Of a stretch of DNA of 64,000 nucleotides, positions 8,933-18,323 are shown one piece after another (position 1 is the first letter of the stretch; each line of letters starts with the position of its first letter). Position numbers and translations under genes: made by a program. This stretch comes from Bacillus pumilus (GTDB lineage Bacteria; Bacillota; Bacilli; Bacillales; Bacillaceae). Below the pieces are notes generated by a model that saw only the letters and a list, made by a program, of their open reading frames with translations, had not been told where the DNA came from and searched no databases. The DNA lies in the NCBI GenBank assembly GCA_001938995.1, contig MKZN01000005.1:1-64000 (forward strand). Direction: 5' to 3'.

Positions 8933-9964
8933 GTGGATGACATCCAATCCGTCTTATATGAATATGGGCTTGAGGCTGAATATATGGAACCCGTCAGTCC
9001 TTCTGTTGTACGGGTGTATACAAAACAAGGCGTATTTGCATTAAAACGAGTGAAAACACAACGGCATATGCAGTTCACGGAACAAATGCTTGAACTGGAG
9101 TCAAAAGGCTATCGTTCGTTTGTTCCGATTTATCGCACAAAGAGCGGCTCTTTTTTTTCAAGTCACCGGGAAAGCCCATATGCATATTATCTCATGCCGT
9201 GGCTGACGAATGAAAAGAGAGAAGAGCAGGACGATAAACATGAGTACTTATTCCAAGAGATTGCAAGGCTTCATCAACGAACTGAAGTGATGATGGACAT
9301 CACCGAGCAAGAGATCGAAGCTCACTACACACAACTTAAAAACAAATGGGAAACCGAGAAAGACATGTATGAACGATTCATAGAGCGGGCAGAACAAACA
9401 TGGTATATGTCGCCATTTGAGCTGGCCGCTGCGATGTATTTTTCAGAAGCGATGTCAGCTAGTGAATTTGCGATGGAACGATTAGAAGATTGGTATGAGG
9501 AAATGAAAGATCAAGAGACCACCCGTGTGGTGTTAAATCATGGGCAATTGTCTATCCATCACTTCTTGTACAATGATGTCGGTGTGGGGCATTTCACCAA
9601 TTTTGAGCGGTCTAAAAAAGCCGCCCCTATTTACGATCTTCTGACATTTTACTTTCGGACGTTCAAAACCTATCCCGCTCCTTGTCCAGAATGTACCAAC
9701 TTGTTTTATACGTATCAAAAGGGAAATCCGCTGAGAGAAGAAGAACTTCATTTATTCTTAAGCTACCTCGCTTATCCGCAAAGCTTGTTTGATACGGTGA
9801 AAGCTTATGAAGCAGGCGGGCAAGATGAGATGGAAAGCTGTCAGCAACTGTTAAGAGCGTATTGGCAAATGAAAAATTCAGAACCAACCGTCATGAAGAT
9901 TCACGAAATTGAGCAGGCTAGACGTCTTGAGGAAGAGCAAAGTGCCTCGTCATCATCAGAATGA
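8933..9964 (+). CDS. ysxE: YsxE, CotS-family kinase-like spore coat protein
   Basis: About 343 residues of the CotS/aminoglycoside-phosphotransferase-like fold: a small N-lobe with FALKRVKTQ (ATP-binding lysine), a C-lobe with VLNHGQLSIHHFL (equivalent of the catalytic HGD loop, in which the usual Asp is Gln here) and a degenerate metal-binding region. In B. subtilis YsxE is a coat-associated protein co-transcribed with spoVID. The GTG at 8933 is preferred because GGTGAG ends 5 bases before it; an in-frame GTG at 8927 is possible. Real kinase activity is doubtful given the changed loop. A terminator stem overlaps its stop codon. Confidence 0.88.
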   Translation: MDDIQSVLYEYGLEAEYMEPVSPSVVRVYTKQGVFALKRVKTQRHMQFTEQMLELESKGYRSFVPIYRTKSGSFFSSHRESPYAYYLMPWLTNEKREEQDDKHEYLFQEIARLHQRTEVMMDITEQEIEAHYTQLKNKWETEKDMYERFIERAEQTWYMSPFELAAAMYFSEAMSASEFAMERLEDWYEEMKDQETTRVVLNHGQLSIHHFLYNDVGVGHFTNFERSKKAAPIYDLLTFYFRTFKTYPAPCPECTNLFYTYQKGNPLREEELHLFLSYLAYPQSLFDTVKAYEAGGQDEMESCQQLLRAYWQMKNSEPTVMKIHEIEQARRLEEEQSASSSSE

Positions 9965-9975
9965 CGAGGTTTTTT
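9945..9975 (+). terminator. Terminator overlapping the ysxE stop codon
   Basis: CCTCGTCAT (9945-9953) pairs with ATGACGAGG (9961-9969) and is followed by six T. The TGA stop of ysxE (9962-9964) lies inside the 3' arm, so the last codons of the gene form the stem. Confidence 0.85.
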
Positions 9976-10059
9976 GGGTGTTGCATTTTTTAGAGCGGGG
10001 CACGACTTATTTTGATCCATCAGCGTATGGAGATTCATTTATCAATGAAAAAGATACTT

Positions 10060-10248
10060 TTAAAACCAATCGAGGTGGAAAGCACAAGCGAGAAAAATAA
10101 GGATCCCTAAGATGAGGACGTCAAATGTTGTTGGGAAAATGATCGTGCGAAACCCTTGAAATATCGCAATCGGGAGAACGACCTGAGAGGCAACGGCACG
10201 AATTTGTCTGAGCCACGGGGGGAGTGTATATGGATTGATCTTTTTCAA
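10060..10248 (-). CDS. Small membrane protein, 62 residues, not identified
   Basis: On the reverse strand TTG at 10248 follows a strong ribosome binding site (AAGGAGGG, 7-8 bases upstream) and opens a 62-residue frame: a basic, proline-containing N-terminus (KKINPYTLPPWLRQIR) and two hydrophobic stretches at about 22-33 and 44-57, ending in HLDWF. Composition and the ribosome binding site support a real gene. B. subtilis has a small gene in the same ysxE-valS gap (I think yszA), which may be the counterpart; this is from memory. No function can be proposed. Reading continues upstream in frame, but without a start signal as good. Confidence 0.65.
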   Translation of the reverse strand: MKKINPYTLPPWLRQIRAVASQVVLPIAIFQGFRTIIFPTTFDVLILGILIFLACAFHLDWF

Positions 10249-10350
10249 AATAAACGCCCTCCTTCTTGATTTTGCTATTATCATATGGGCCATGAAGCCA
10301 AAGAGTGCCTGCCTAATTTGTATAAAGAAGCAGAAAAGAGGAAAAGATGA

Positions 10351-10380
10351 TTGACGAAAACAAAAGGCATTTAGTAATAT
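10351..10380 (+). promoter_or_regulatory. SigA promoter of valS
   Basis: TTGACG (10351-10356), an 18-base spacer and TAATAT (10375-10380) precede the T-box leader. Transcription would begin near 10387. Confidence 0.65.
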
Positions 10381-10386
10381 GAATAA

Positions 10387-10667
10387 TAGATGAGTACGTG
10401 CTGATGAACGTGATATATCGTAAGCGTGGACCAGGAAGAGTACGAGCAAGACCCTAAAGAGAGGGAAACCACCAGCTGAAAGGTTTCCTAGGATGCACTT
10501 GTTTGGAAGGTCGCCTGTGAGCTTAATTTCTTGAATGGTCAAGTAGAGAAATTCGGGAGAACCCCGTTATCCTTTAGAGTGTACGGTACACGTGTGTGTT
10601 CCGTAAAAAAAGGTGGTACCGCGAAAAAGCTTTTTCGTCCTTTTATAAGGATGAAGAAGCTTTTTTT
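10387..10667 (+). promoter_or_regulatory. T-box riboswitch of valS (specifier GTC, valine)
   Basis: The leader has the T-box motif AAAGGTGGTACCGCG (10609-10623), a stem I with AGTA (10438-10441) and AGAGAG elements, and a specifier loop in which GTC at 10510-10512 (GGAAG-GTC-GCC) is the valine codon. The leader terminator is formed by AAGCTTTTTCGTCCTT (10627-10642) and AAGGATGAAGAAGCTT, then seven T. Uncharged tRNA-Val pairing with the T-box would stabilise the antiterminator and switch on valS. Start of the leader is approximate. Confidence 0.9.
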
Positions 10668-10704
10668 ATGTTTCATCAGCCGAAAAAATGTGGAGGTTAC
10701 ATAA

Positions 10705-13347
10705 ATGGACACAAATAATCAAGAAATGCCAACAAAATACGATCCGAATGCGATCGAAAAAGACCGTTATACGTACTGGCTTGAAGGGAAATTTTTCGAA
10801 GCACAAAATGACAAGACGAAAGAGCCATATACGGTCGTCATTCCTCCACCAAACGTGACAGGAAAGTTGCATCTAGGTCATGCTTGGGATTCAACACTGC
10901 AAGACATTGTGACACGGATGAAACGTATGCAGGGCTACGATGTTCTATGGCTCCCAGGGATGGATCATGCCGGGATTGCCACTCAAGCTAAAGTGGAGGC
11001 AAAACTTCGAGATGAAGGCGTAAGCCGTTATGATATCGGACGCGAAAAATTTGTGGAAGAAACGTGGAAGTGGAAAGAAGAATATGCCGACTTTATTCGC
11101 AGCCAGTGGGCGAAAATGGGGCTTGGACTAGATTACTCTCGTGAGCGTTTTACATTAGACGAAGGTCTGAATCAGGCCGTTCGACAAGTCTTTGTCCAAT
11201 TATATGAAAAAGGGCTCATCTATCGCGGGGAGTATATCATTAACTGGGATCCAGCGACAAAGACAGCATTATCCGATATTGAAGTCATTTATAAGGATGT
11301 CCAAGGAGCGTTTTATCACTTGAGATATCCGCTGGCAGATGGAACAGGTTCTATTGAGATTGCGACAACTAGACCTGAGACAATGCTAGGCGATACGGCA
11401 GTGGCTGTGCACCCAGATGACGAACGCTATCAGCATTTGATTGGAAAAACGGTTATTTTACCGATTACAGGCCGTGAGATCCCAATTGTTGGGGATGACT
11501 ATGTAGACATGGAGTTTGGTTCAGGCGCTGTCAAAATTACGCCTGCTCATGATCCGAATGACTTTGAGCTTGGAAACCGTCATCAACTAAAGCGAATTCT
11601 TGTCATGAATGAAGATGGCACGATGAATACAAATGCGCTGCAGTATAAAGGGATGGACCGTTTTGAATGCCGTAAACAGCTTGTGAAAGATTTACAAGAA
11701 GAAGGCATTTTGTTCGAAATTGAAGATCACATGCATTCAGTTGGTCACAGTGAGCGAAGCGGAGCTGTTGTTGAACCTTACTTATCGACACAATGGTTCG
11801 TGAAAATGCAGCCGCTAGCAGATGAAGCCATCAATTTGCAAAAAGGTAATGAGCAAGTTCAATTTGTTCCGGACCGATTTGAAAAAACGTACTTACACTG
11901 GATGGAAAATATCCGTGACTGGTGCATTTCTCGTCAGTTATGGTGGGGACACCGTATTCCGGCTTGGTACCATAAAGAAACGAAAGAAGTATATGTTGGA
12001 CTCGAAGCACCAGAAGATATTGAGAATTGGGAGCAAGATAACGATGTGCTCGATACATGGTTTAGTTCAGCTCTATGGCCTTTCTCTACGATGGGCTGGC
12101 CAGATGTAGAGAGTGAGGACTTCAAGCGCTACTATCCAACAAATCTGCTTGTAACAGGCTATGACATCATTTTCTTCTGGGTATCACGCATGATTTTCCA
12201 AGGAATTGAATTCACAGGAGAAAAGCCATTTAAAGATGTTCTCATTCATGGACTGATTCGAGATGAACAAGGACGTAAAATGAGTAAATCACTTGGCAAC
12301 GGAATCGATCCGATGGAGGTCATCGACAAGTACGGTGCGGATTCATTAAGATATTTCTTAGCCACTGGAAGCTCACCAGGTCAGGATCTGCGTTTTAGCT
12401 TTGAAAAGGTTGAATCCACTTGGAATTTTGCGAACAAAATTTGGAACGCATCCCGTTTTGCTTTAATGAATATGGATGGTTTAACATATGATGAGCTTGA
12501 TTTGACAGGAGAAAAATCAGTCGCTGATCATTGGATTTTGACACGTTTAAACGAAACGATTGAAAGTGTCACACAACTTGCTGACAAATATGAATTCGGT
12601 GAAGTTGGTAGACATTTATATAACTTTATTTGGGATGATTTCTGTGATTGGTATATTGAAATGGCGAAGCTACCGCTATACGGAGAAGATGAAGCAGCGA
12701 AGAAAACCACTCGTTCAATTCTTGCGTATGTGTTAGATCAAACGATGAGACTTCTTCATCCGTTTATGCCGTTCTTAACAGAAGAAATTTGGCAACACCT
12801 TCCGCATGAAGGTGAATCCATTACAGTCGCCAAATGGCCTGAAGTAAAGCGGGAGTTATCAAATGAGCAAGCCTCTGCTGATATGAAGCTGCTTGTGGAA
12901 CTCATTCGCTCTGTTCGTAACATTCGCAGTGAAGTGAACACGCCAATGAGCAAGCAAGTCGAACTTTACATCAAAGCGTCTACAACTGATGTGCAGGAAC
13001 GTTTAGAGAAGAATCGTTCCTATATTGAGCGTTTCACGAATCCAAGTGTTCTTGAGATCGGTACTGACATCCCAGCTAGTGATAAGGCGATGACAGCAGT
13101 TATTTCTGGAGCAGAACTGATTCTACCGCTTGAAGGCTTAATCAACTTAGACGAAGAGATTGCCCGTCTGCAAAAAGAGCTAGATAAGCTGACAAAAGAA
13201 GTCGAACGCGTTCAGAAAAAGCTTGGAAACGAAGGCTTTATGAAAAAAGCGCCTGAAAGTGTCGTAGAAGAAGAGCGTGCGAAAGAACGAGATTATGTCG
13301 CCAAACGCGAAGCTGTTCAAAAGCGAATTGAAGAGCTGAAAGCATAA
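10705..13347 (+). CDS. valS: Valyl-tRNA synthetase
   Basis: Class Ia synthetase that charges tRNA-Val. The 880 residues equal the B. subtilis length. The HIGH-type signature is HLGHAWDST (about 52-60) following PPPNVTGKL, the KMSKS loop is KMSKSLGNG (about 528-536), the CP1 editing domain lies about 190-345 with the TTRPET threonine-rich site, and a C-terminal coiled coil (about 805-880, [15 protein letters not shown]) contacts the tRNA. ATG 10705 is preceded by TGGAGGT. Expression is controlled by the T-box just upstream. Confidence 0.98.
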   Translation: MDTNNQEMPTKYDPNAIEKDRYTYWLEGKFFEAQNDKTKEPYTVVIPPPNVTGKLHLGHAWDSTLQDIVTRMKRMQGYDVLWLPGMDHAGIATQAKVEAKLRDEGVSRYDIGREKFVEETWKWKEEYADFIRSQWAKMGLGLDYSRERFTLDEGLNQAVRQVFVQLYEKGLIYRGEYIINWDPATKTALSDIEVIYKDVQGAFYHLRYPLADGTGSIEIATTRPETMLGDTAVAVHPDDERYQHLIGKTVILPITGREIPIVGDDYVDMEFGSGAVKITPAHDPNDFELGNRHQLKRILVMNEDGTMNTNALQYKGMDRFECRKQLVKDLQEEGILFEIEDHMHSVGHSERSGAVVEPYLSTQWFVKMQPLADEAINLQKGNEQVQFVPDRFEKTYLHWMENIRDWCISRQLWWGHRIPAWYHKETKEVYVGLEAPEDIENWEQDNDVLDTWFSSALWPFSTMGWPDVESEDFKRYYPTNLLVTGYDIIFFWVSRMIFQGIEFTGEKPFKDVLIHGLIRDEQGRKMSKSLGNGIDPMEVIDKYGADSLRYFLATGSSPGQDLRFSFEKVESTWNFANKIWNASRFALMNMDGLTYDELDLTGEKSVADHWILTRLNETIESVTQLADKYEFGEVGRHLYNFIWDDFCDWYIEMAKLPLYGEDEAAKKTTRSILAYVLDQTMRLLHPFMPFLTEEIWQHLPHEGESITVAKWPEVKRELSNEQASADMKLLVELIRSVRNIRSEVNTPMSKQVELYIKASTTDVQERLEKNRSYIERFTNPSVLEIGTDIPASDKAMTAVISGAELILPLEGLINLDEEIARLQKELDKLTKEVERVQKKLGNEGFMKKAPESVVEEERAKERDYVAKREAVQKRIEELKA

Positions 13348-13356
13348 TGATAAAGA

Positions 13357-13389
13357 GACGGCTCCTGATGAAACGGAGCCGTCTTTTTT
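13357..13389 (+). terminator. Terminator after valS
   Basis: GACGGCTCC and GGAGCCGTC form a nine-base-pair stem with a nine-base loop, followed by six T. It stands between valS and folC, so folC is transcribed by read-through or by a weak promoter of its own. Confidence 0.88.
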
Positions 13390-13418
13390 GAAAATTTCGT
13401 ATGAAATGAGAGATGACA

Positions 13419-14717
13419 TTGTTTACAACTTATAACGAAGCTATTGAGTGGATTCATAGTAGGCTCGCATTTGGCGTCAAGCCAGGCCTTGAAAGAATGA
13501 TGTGGCTCATGAACAAGCTAGGGCATCCTGAACAAAAAATCAAGGCCGTGCATGTGGCAGGTACAAATGGTAAAGGATCAACCATTACGTTTACTCGTTC
13601 CATTTTACAGGAAGCCGGCTATTCAATCGGTACTTTCACATCTCCATTTGTGTTAACGTTCAATGAACGAATCAGCGTGAATGGGGAGCCAATTCAGGAT
13701 GAAGATTGGCTAAGATTGGTGAATGATTTGAAGCCTTTCGTTGAGGAATTAGATAAAACAGAATTGGGCCCAGCAACAGAATTTGAAATCATTACAGCGT
13801 GTGCGTTTGCTTATTTTGCCCATGTACGTCCAGTAGACTTTGTCCTATTGGAAACAGGTCTTGGTGGTAGGCTTGATTCAACAAATGTTGTGCATCCGAT
13901 CTTAACTGCCATAACGTCGATCGGTCATGATCATATGGCGATTTTAGGTGATACATTAGAGCAAATTGCAGCTGAAAAAGCTGGGATTATTAAAGCTGGG
14001 GTTCCAATGATTACGGCTGTTCATCAACAAGAGGCATTAGCTGTCATCCAGCATATCGCAAAAGAAAAGAAAGCCGAGTGTATCTCATTACGTGATACAT
14101 GTACCTATGACCATGAGGAGCCAACGGAAACAGGTGAACGATTTACGCTCCGCACCTCAAAAGGTCAATATGAGCAGCTAGAAACAGGGTTAATCGGGAC
14201 ACACCAAAGGCAAAATGCATCACTTGCCATTTTATTGATCGAATGGCTCAAGCAAAAAGGGTTTGTGAAGATCAAAGAAAAGCATGTATATGAAGGCTTG
14301 AGGCGAGCTGTATGGGCAGGCAGATTTGAAAAGGTCAAAGATCAGCCGACTGTGTATGTAGACGGCGCCCACAATGAAGAGGGGATAAACCGCCTCATCG
14401 AGACGGCACAAGCCCATTTTCCGAATAAGCAAGTGCACGTTTGTTTTAGTGCATTAAAAGATAAACCGTACAAGCACATGATTCAAAAGCTTGACACAAT
14501 CAGTTCATCTATCCATTTTGTCTCTTTTGATTTCCCAAGAGCTGAATCAGCACAACGTCTGTATGCATGCAGTCAAATAGAAGCAAAAACGTACGCTGAC
14601 GACCCGGCAACAGTCCTGGAGTTTATTCGGGAAAAAAAAGATGACCCTTCAGCGATTGTACTTGTGACAGGCTCACTTTATTTTATTTCTGATATTCGAA
14701 ATCGCATTTTAGGATGA
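13419..14717 (+). CDS. folC: Folylpolyglutamate synthase / dihydrofolate synthase
   Basis: Adds glutamate to dihydropteroate and to reduced folates, retaining them in the cell. Mur-ligase fold: P-loop VAGTNGKGSTITF (about 44-56), FTSPF and NERISVNG folate-loop segments, Lys-containing AEKAGIIK and the C-terminal DGAHNEEG motif. The start is set at TTG 13419 (432 residues), because GAGAG ends 6 bases before it and the B. subtilis protein starts MFTAY; an ATG at 13413 abuts that site with no spacing. The gene follows the valS terminator by about 30 bases. Confidence 0.94.
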   Translation: MFTTYNEAIEWIHSRLAFGVKPGLERMMWLMNKLGHPEQKIKAVHVAGTNGKGSTITFTRSILQEAGYSIGTFTSPFVLTFNERISVNGEPIQDEDWLRLVNDLKPFVEELDKTELGPATEFEIITACAFAYFAHVRPVDFVLLETGLGGRLDSTNVVHPILTAITSIGHDHMAILGDTLEQIAAEKAGIIKAGVPMITAVHQQEALAVIQHIAKEKKAECISLRDTCTYDHEEPTETGERFTLRTSKGQYEQLETGLIGTHQRQNASLAILLIEWLKQKGFVKIKEKHVYEGLRRAVWAGRFEKVKDQPTVYVDGAHNEEGINRLIETAQAHFPNKQVHVCFSALKDKPYKHMIQKLDTISSSIHFVSFDFPRAESAQRLYACSQIEAKTYADDPATVLEFIREKKDDPSAIVLVTGSLYFISDIRNRILG

Positions 14718-14723
14718 TCAAAA

Positions 14724-14755
14724 GGCGCAATTGCTTCTAAGCAATCTGCGTCTTC
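14724..14755 (+). terminator. Probable terminator after folC
   Basis: GGCGCAATTGC pairs with GCAATCTGCGTC with one bulge, followed by a broken T-rich tract (TCTTCTTTATTTT). Weaker than the other terminators in the window. Confidence 0.45.
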
Positions 14756-14861
14756 TTTATTTTGGCGTTGAATAGAGAGGCAAAATCACATAATCACTAC
14801 ATGCTGTAGATGTATGTCTGTGATACAATCCGATCTATTCTATTACGAAAGGAGTCAACGT

Positions 14862-15584
14862 ATGGTCGGCATCCTAGTGTTTCTTGCAGGCATCTGCATG
14901 GGATCATTTTTTCATTTAGTCGGTGAAAGGCTACCGATGAAGCGATCTATTCTCTTTCCGCGTTCTCACTGCGAGGTCTGTCAACAGTCGCTCTCTATGG
15001 TTGATATGTTACCTCTTGTTTCGTATGTTATGTTGCAAGGATCTTGTAGACGATGCGGCGCCCGGCTGTCTAAGCTTTACCCTATCATTGAATTCGTGTC
15101 AGGTCTTCTTTTTTTGCTTATTTATCGGGTTGCTGGTTTTTCCTTTGAGGGCCTTTTTCTTGTGCTTCTTTGTAGTTTATTCGTGATTGCTGTCGTGAGT
15201 GATCTTCTTTACATGAGGATACCAAACGTGTTGTTTCTCTTCTTTTTTCCGCTTTTCGTCATATACCGCACATTTCATCCGCTATTTCATTGGTGGGAAG
15301 GGGCAGCCTCTCTGCTCTTTTGTGTTCTCATGTTTTATACTGTAGATCGTTTAAAGCCAAATAGCATGGGCGGAGCTGATATGAAGTTGTTTTGTGTGAT
15401 TGCTTTTTGCTTCGGGTTAAAGGCATTTCTTATCATCCTTTTCCTATCATCTGTCACGGGGATGTTACATGCCAAAATATGTTCGTTTCGAGCAGACGAG
15501 CCTTTTCCTTTTGTTCCAGCTATCGCTATTTCTTTCTGGCTTTATTTCTTTGGCATTCCTATCTTCATACAAAACGGGATATAA
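14862..15584 (+). CDS. comC: Type IV prepilin peptidase ComC
   Basis: Membrane aspartyl protease that cleaves and N-methylates the ComG pseudopilins of the DNA-uptake machine. From ATG 14862 (behind AAAGGAGTCAACGT) it has 240 residues. Two CxxC pairs in the first cytoplasmic loop (CEVCQQS and CRRCGA) form the usual zinc site, and the two catalytic aspartates are visible in SDLLYMRIPN (about 121) and GGADMKLF (about 173). Around seven transmembrane segments. An in-frame ATG at 14814 has no ribosome binding site. I saw no clean pair of ComK boxes upstream, although ComK control is expected from B. subtilis. Confidence 0.93.
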   Translation: MVGILVFLAGICMGSFFHLVGERLPMKRSILFPRSHCEVCQQSLSMVDMLPLVSYVMLQGSCRRCGARLSKLYPIIEFVSGLLFLLIYRVAGFSFEGLFLVLLCSLFVIAVVSDLLYMRIPNVLFLFFFPLFVIYRTFHPLFHWWEGAASLLFCVLMFYTVDRLKPNSMGGADMKLFCVIAFCFGLKAFLIILFLSSVTGMLHAKICSFRADEPFPFVPAIAISFWLYFFGIPIFIQNGI

Positions 15585-15756
15585 ATGAGATGAAAAAATT
15601 GGCGAACACTTTTTTAGCCTGCCGACAAAAGTCTTGTTCTTTTTTTTATTCGCTATGTTAAAGTGTGAAACAGAAAGAAGGACGGGGTAAATGCGCGCTG
15701 ATTCATTGGACAGAAAGGTCTTTCTTACAAACAATGTCAGAAAGCGGGGAATCACA

Positions 15757-16764
15757 ATGAAAAAAAGGCAGGCAAAAAAGCAAGGGCTAAAAGTCAACAT
15801 TAATGGAAAAGAAGAAACGATTCATGAGGAGGATCATCAGCCCAAAAAAGAGCAAGAGGATGGTGTCACATTTTCGAATTGGGAGGAAAAGAGACAGACA
15901 GAACAGGAGACAGCTGCTTCTCAAGAAGATCCGTCCAAACCAAAAGAAGAAGATTTCCAATGGGATGATGCTGCGGATCACATCTATCATTCTGACCCGA
16001 AGGTAGTGAAGCCGTATCAAAAGAAAAAAGGCTCGTTTGATCAGAAGCTGAGTAAAAACCGGGGACCGTTCAAAAGAGTGATGACAACGATCGTATTTGC
16101 AGTTGTTCTTGGGACAGGCCTTGGTGTTTTTGCCCTTAGTTTGAGTAAAGATGGCTCGGCTAATTTGACAGGCGGAGATCATGTTAATGTATCAGCATCA
16201 GGAAAACAATCCTCAATGAAAGCGGGAGGAGATGCGCCTCAAGCGACAAGTGCCGATGAGACTGATGAGAAAAAAGAAGATGCAGTCTCTGGCAGCTTTT
16301 CAACATTTGTTGTACAGGCTGGGAAATTTTCTTCAGAAAAAGGAGCAGATGATTTAGTTGCGAGCCTAAAAGATGCAGGGTATGCAGGTAAAAAAGTCTC
16401 GATGGACGATGGATATTATGTCATTGCTGGGCTTGCCAAAGAACAAGACATGACAAGTGCAGTCGGTAAAAAGCTGATTGACCAGCATTTTGAAGCGTGG
16501 GGAGGCAAGGAACTCTTGTTTCAGGTGCCAAGTGAGCTAACGAGTTTAATAGAAAAAGCGTCCGCATTATCCTCTCAAGTTATTACAGGAGATGAGGTGG
16601 AGACAAATGAAGTAACACAGCTAATCTCTGAGGTGGAAGATGTCAAAACAACTGATGCCCCGGCGAAAAGCAGTTTACTAAAAGCTCTCCAATTGCTTAA
16701 CGAACCAACAGCTGAAAATGGATGGAAATCTCAGCAAGTGTTACTCGACCAAATAAATACGTAA
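15757..16764 (+). CDS. spoIIB: Stage II sporulation protein B
   Basis: Takes part in peptidoglycan thinning of the polar septum at the onset of engulfment. The start at ATG 15757 gives 335 residues, near the 332 of B. subtilis, with the matching opening (KKRxxKK then KVxINGKEET). Layout: basic and acidic cytoplasmic segment (1-110), one transmembrane helix (about 110-130, VFAVVLGTGLGVFALSL), a linker, a SPOR-type domain (about 182-255, FVVQAGKFSSEKGA) that would bind denuded glycan, and a C-terminal helical tail. An upstream ATG at 15691 has a good ribosome binding site (AAGGACGGGG) and would add 22 residues, so the start is not certain. Confidence 0.9.
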   Translation: MKKRQAKKQGLKVNINGKEETIHEEDHQPKKEQEDGVTFSNWEEKRQTEQETAASQEDPSKPKEEDFQWDDAADHIYHSDPKVVKPYQKKKGSFDQKLSKNRGPFKRVMTTIVFAVVLGTGLGVFALSLSKDGSANLTGGDHVNVSASGKQSSMKAGGDAPQATSADETDEKKEDAVSGSFSTFVVQAGKFSSEKGADDLVASLKDAGYAGKKVSMDDGYYVIAGLAKEQDMTSAVGKKLIDQHFEAWGGKELLFQVPSELTSLIEKASALSSQVITGDEVETNEVTQLISEVEDVKTTDAPAKSSLLKALQLLNEPTAENGWKSQQVLLDQINT

Positions 16765-16782
16765 AATCACTTTTTAAGCAAC

Positions 16783-16813
16783 AAACTAGTCAAAAAAATG
16801 ACTAGTTTTTTTC
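16783..16813 (+). terminator. Terminator after spoIIB
   Basis: AAACTAGTCA and TGACTAGTTT form a ten-base-pair stem with a short A-rich loop, followed by a T run. Confidence 0.85.
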
Positions 16814-16940
16814 TTTTGCCTCAAACATAATGATGGAGGGACCATAAAAGTGAATTTTCGTTAATTGTCGGTAAGATGTACATTTGATAGGATGAATGGG
16901 TATCTTACTTCTTAGCTAAACCCTGAAAGGATGAACAAAC

Positions 16941-17510
16941 ATGAACCAATTGATTCTAGCATCTCAATCACCTCGAAGAAAAGAACTGCTTGATTTAGCA
17001 GGGTTTTCTTACGACATTCAAGCAAGTCAATTAAAAGAAGAAATAAACCGAAACCTTTCACCTGCTGAGAACGTCCAATGGTTGGCAGAACAAAAAGCAA
17101 ATGATATTCAAAAAAAACATCCCAAAGCTGTGGTTATTGGTGCAGATACGATTGTTGCAAATGACGGCAAATGTCTTGGGAAACCAAAAGATCAAACAGA
17201 AGCTTCCTCAATGCTTCAGTTATTGTCAGGAAAGACACATCAAGTCTTGACGGGTGTCACGATTCAGTCAGAGAATAGAATAGAAACATTTTATGAATTG
17301 ACAGACGTGACATTTTGGACGCTTACCCAAAATGAAATCAATCGTTATATAGATTCTGGCGAGCCTTTTGATAAAGCTGGGAGTTATGGCATCCAGGGAA
17401 AGGGCGCTTTGTTTGTTCAAAAAATAAACGGCGATTATTTTTCAGTTGTTGGCCTCCCAATTGCTAAAACAGTAAAAGTGTTAGAAACATTTGGAATCAC
17501 CCCTTTTTGA
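16941..17510 (+). CDS. maf: Maf, nucleoside triphosphate pyrophosphatase
   Basis: House-cleaning pyrophosphatase acting on modified or canonical NTPs; overexpression blocks septation in B. subtilis. The 189 residues show the Maf signature [10 protein letters not shown] near the N-terminus, VVIGADTIV (about 65-73) with the catalytic aspartate, [10 protein letters not shown], and [13 protein letters not shown] (about 144-156). ATG 16941 follows AAAGGATG. It precedes radC by 33 bases, the same order as in B. subtilis (maf, radC, mreB). Confidence 0.95.
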   Translation: MNQLILASQSPRRKELLDLAGFSYDIQASQLKEEINRNLSPAENVQWLAEQKANDIQKKHPKAVVIGADTIVANDGKCLGKPKDQTEASSMLQLLSGKTHQVLTGVTIQSENRIETFYELTDVTFWTLTQNEINRYIDSGEPFDKAGSYGIQGKGALFVQKINGDYFSVVGLPIAKTVKVLETFGITPF

Positions 17511-17543
17511 TGACGGGAAGGAATTCACAAAGGAGTGTACGTC

Positions 17544-18233
17544 ATGAACCAAGTTCCAATGTTGTTAAAGCATTACCCCAAAGATGAAAAGCCTCGAGAA
17601 AGGTTTATCAAATATGGCCCAACCAGTTTGTCGAATCATGAACTTATCGCGATCCTTTTAAGAACTGGCACCAAAAAGGAATCAGTTCTTCAAATTTCCG
17701 CAAGACTTCTTCAAACGTTTGGCGGCCTTCGTTCTGTAAGAGAAGCTTCAATTGAAGAATTGTCACAGATCCGAGGAGTTGGAAAAGCGAAGGCGATTTC
17801 CCTTTTGGCTGCTTTAGAAATTGGCACTAGGTTACACCATCAAACGACGGACAATCGATATGTCATTCGTACGCCAGAGGATGGGGCGAATTTTGTGATG
17901 GAAGATATGAGATTTCTCTCGCAGGAGAACTTTGTTTGTCTTTATCTCAACACAAAAAATCAAGTCCTTCATAAACACACCGTGTTTATCGGCAGCTTGA
18001 ATTCATCGATCGTTCACCCGCGTGAAATTTTCAAAGAAGCTTTTAAACGTTCGGCTGCTTCTTTTATATGTGTGCACAACCATCCATCTGGAGATCCGAC
18101 GCCTAGCAGGGAAGATATTGAAGTCACAAAGCGACTTTTTGAATGTGGAAAGCTGATTGGAATACAGCTGCTTGATCATCTTGTCATTGGTGATCAAAAA
18201 TTTGTGAGTTTGAAGGAAAAAGGGTATTTGTAA
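17544..18233 (+). CDS. radC: RadC family protein (JAMM metalloprotease fold)
   Basis: A 229-residue protein: helix-hairpin-helix segment (IRGVGKAKAISLLAA, about 73-87) and a C-terminal JAB1/MPN domain with the zinc motif HNHPSGDPTPSxxD (about 174-187). The name reflects an E. coli locus later shown not to be a repair gene; the biochemical role is unsettled. ATG 17544 follows AAAGGAGTG at good distance, better than the GTG nine bases upstream. Lies between maf and mreB. Confidence 0.92.
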   Translation: MNQVPMLLKHYPKDEKPRERFIKYGPTSLSNHELIAILLRTGTKKESVLQISARLLQTFGGLRSVREASIEELSQIRGVGKAKAISLLAALEIGTRLHHQTTDNRYVIRTPEDGANFVMEDMRFLSQENFVCLYLNTKNQVLHKHTVFIGSLNSSIVHPREIFKEAFKRSAASFICVHNHPSGDPTPSREDIEVTKRLFECGKLIGIQLLDHLVIGDQKFVSLKEKGYL

Positions 18234-18323
18234 CACTTTTTTTTTCAATGTTTTACGATATAATAGAGTTTATGAGTTTTTCCCTAAAGGGAATTTTGGT
18301 TTAAGAAAGGAAGATACATACAT

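Noticed and set aside
10249..10542. N-terminal extension of the 62-residue reverse-strand protein
   Set aside because: The upstream codons run through the T-box leader of valS and have no start signal comparable with the TTG at 10248.
15691..15756. Longer form of SpoIIB starting at ATG 15691
   Set aside because: Has a good ribosome binding site, but the family begins at the KKR segment encoded from 15757; kept only as an alternative.
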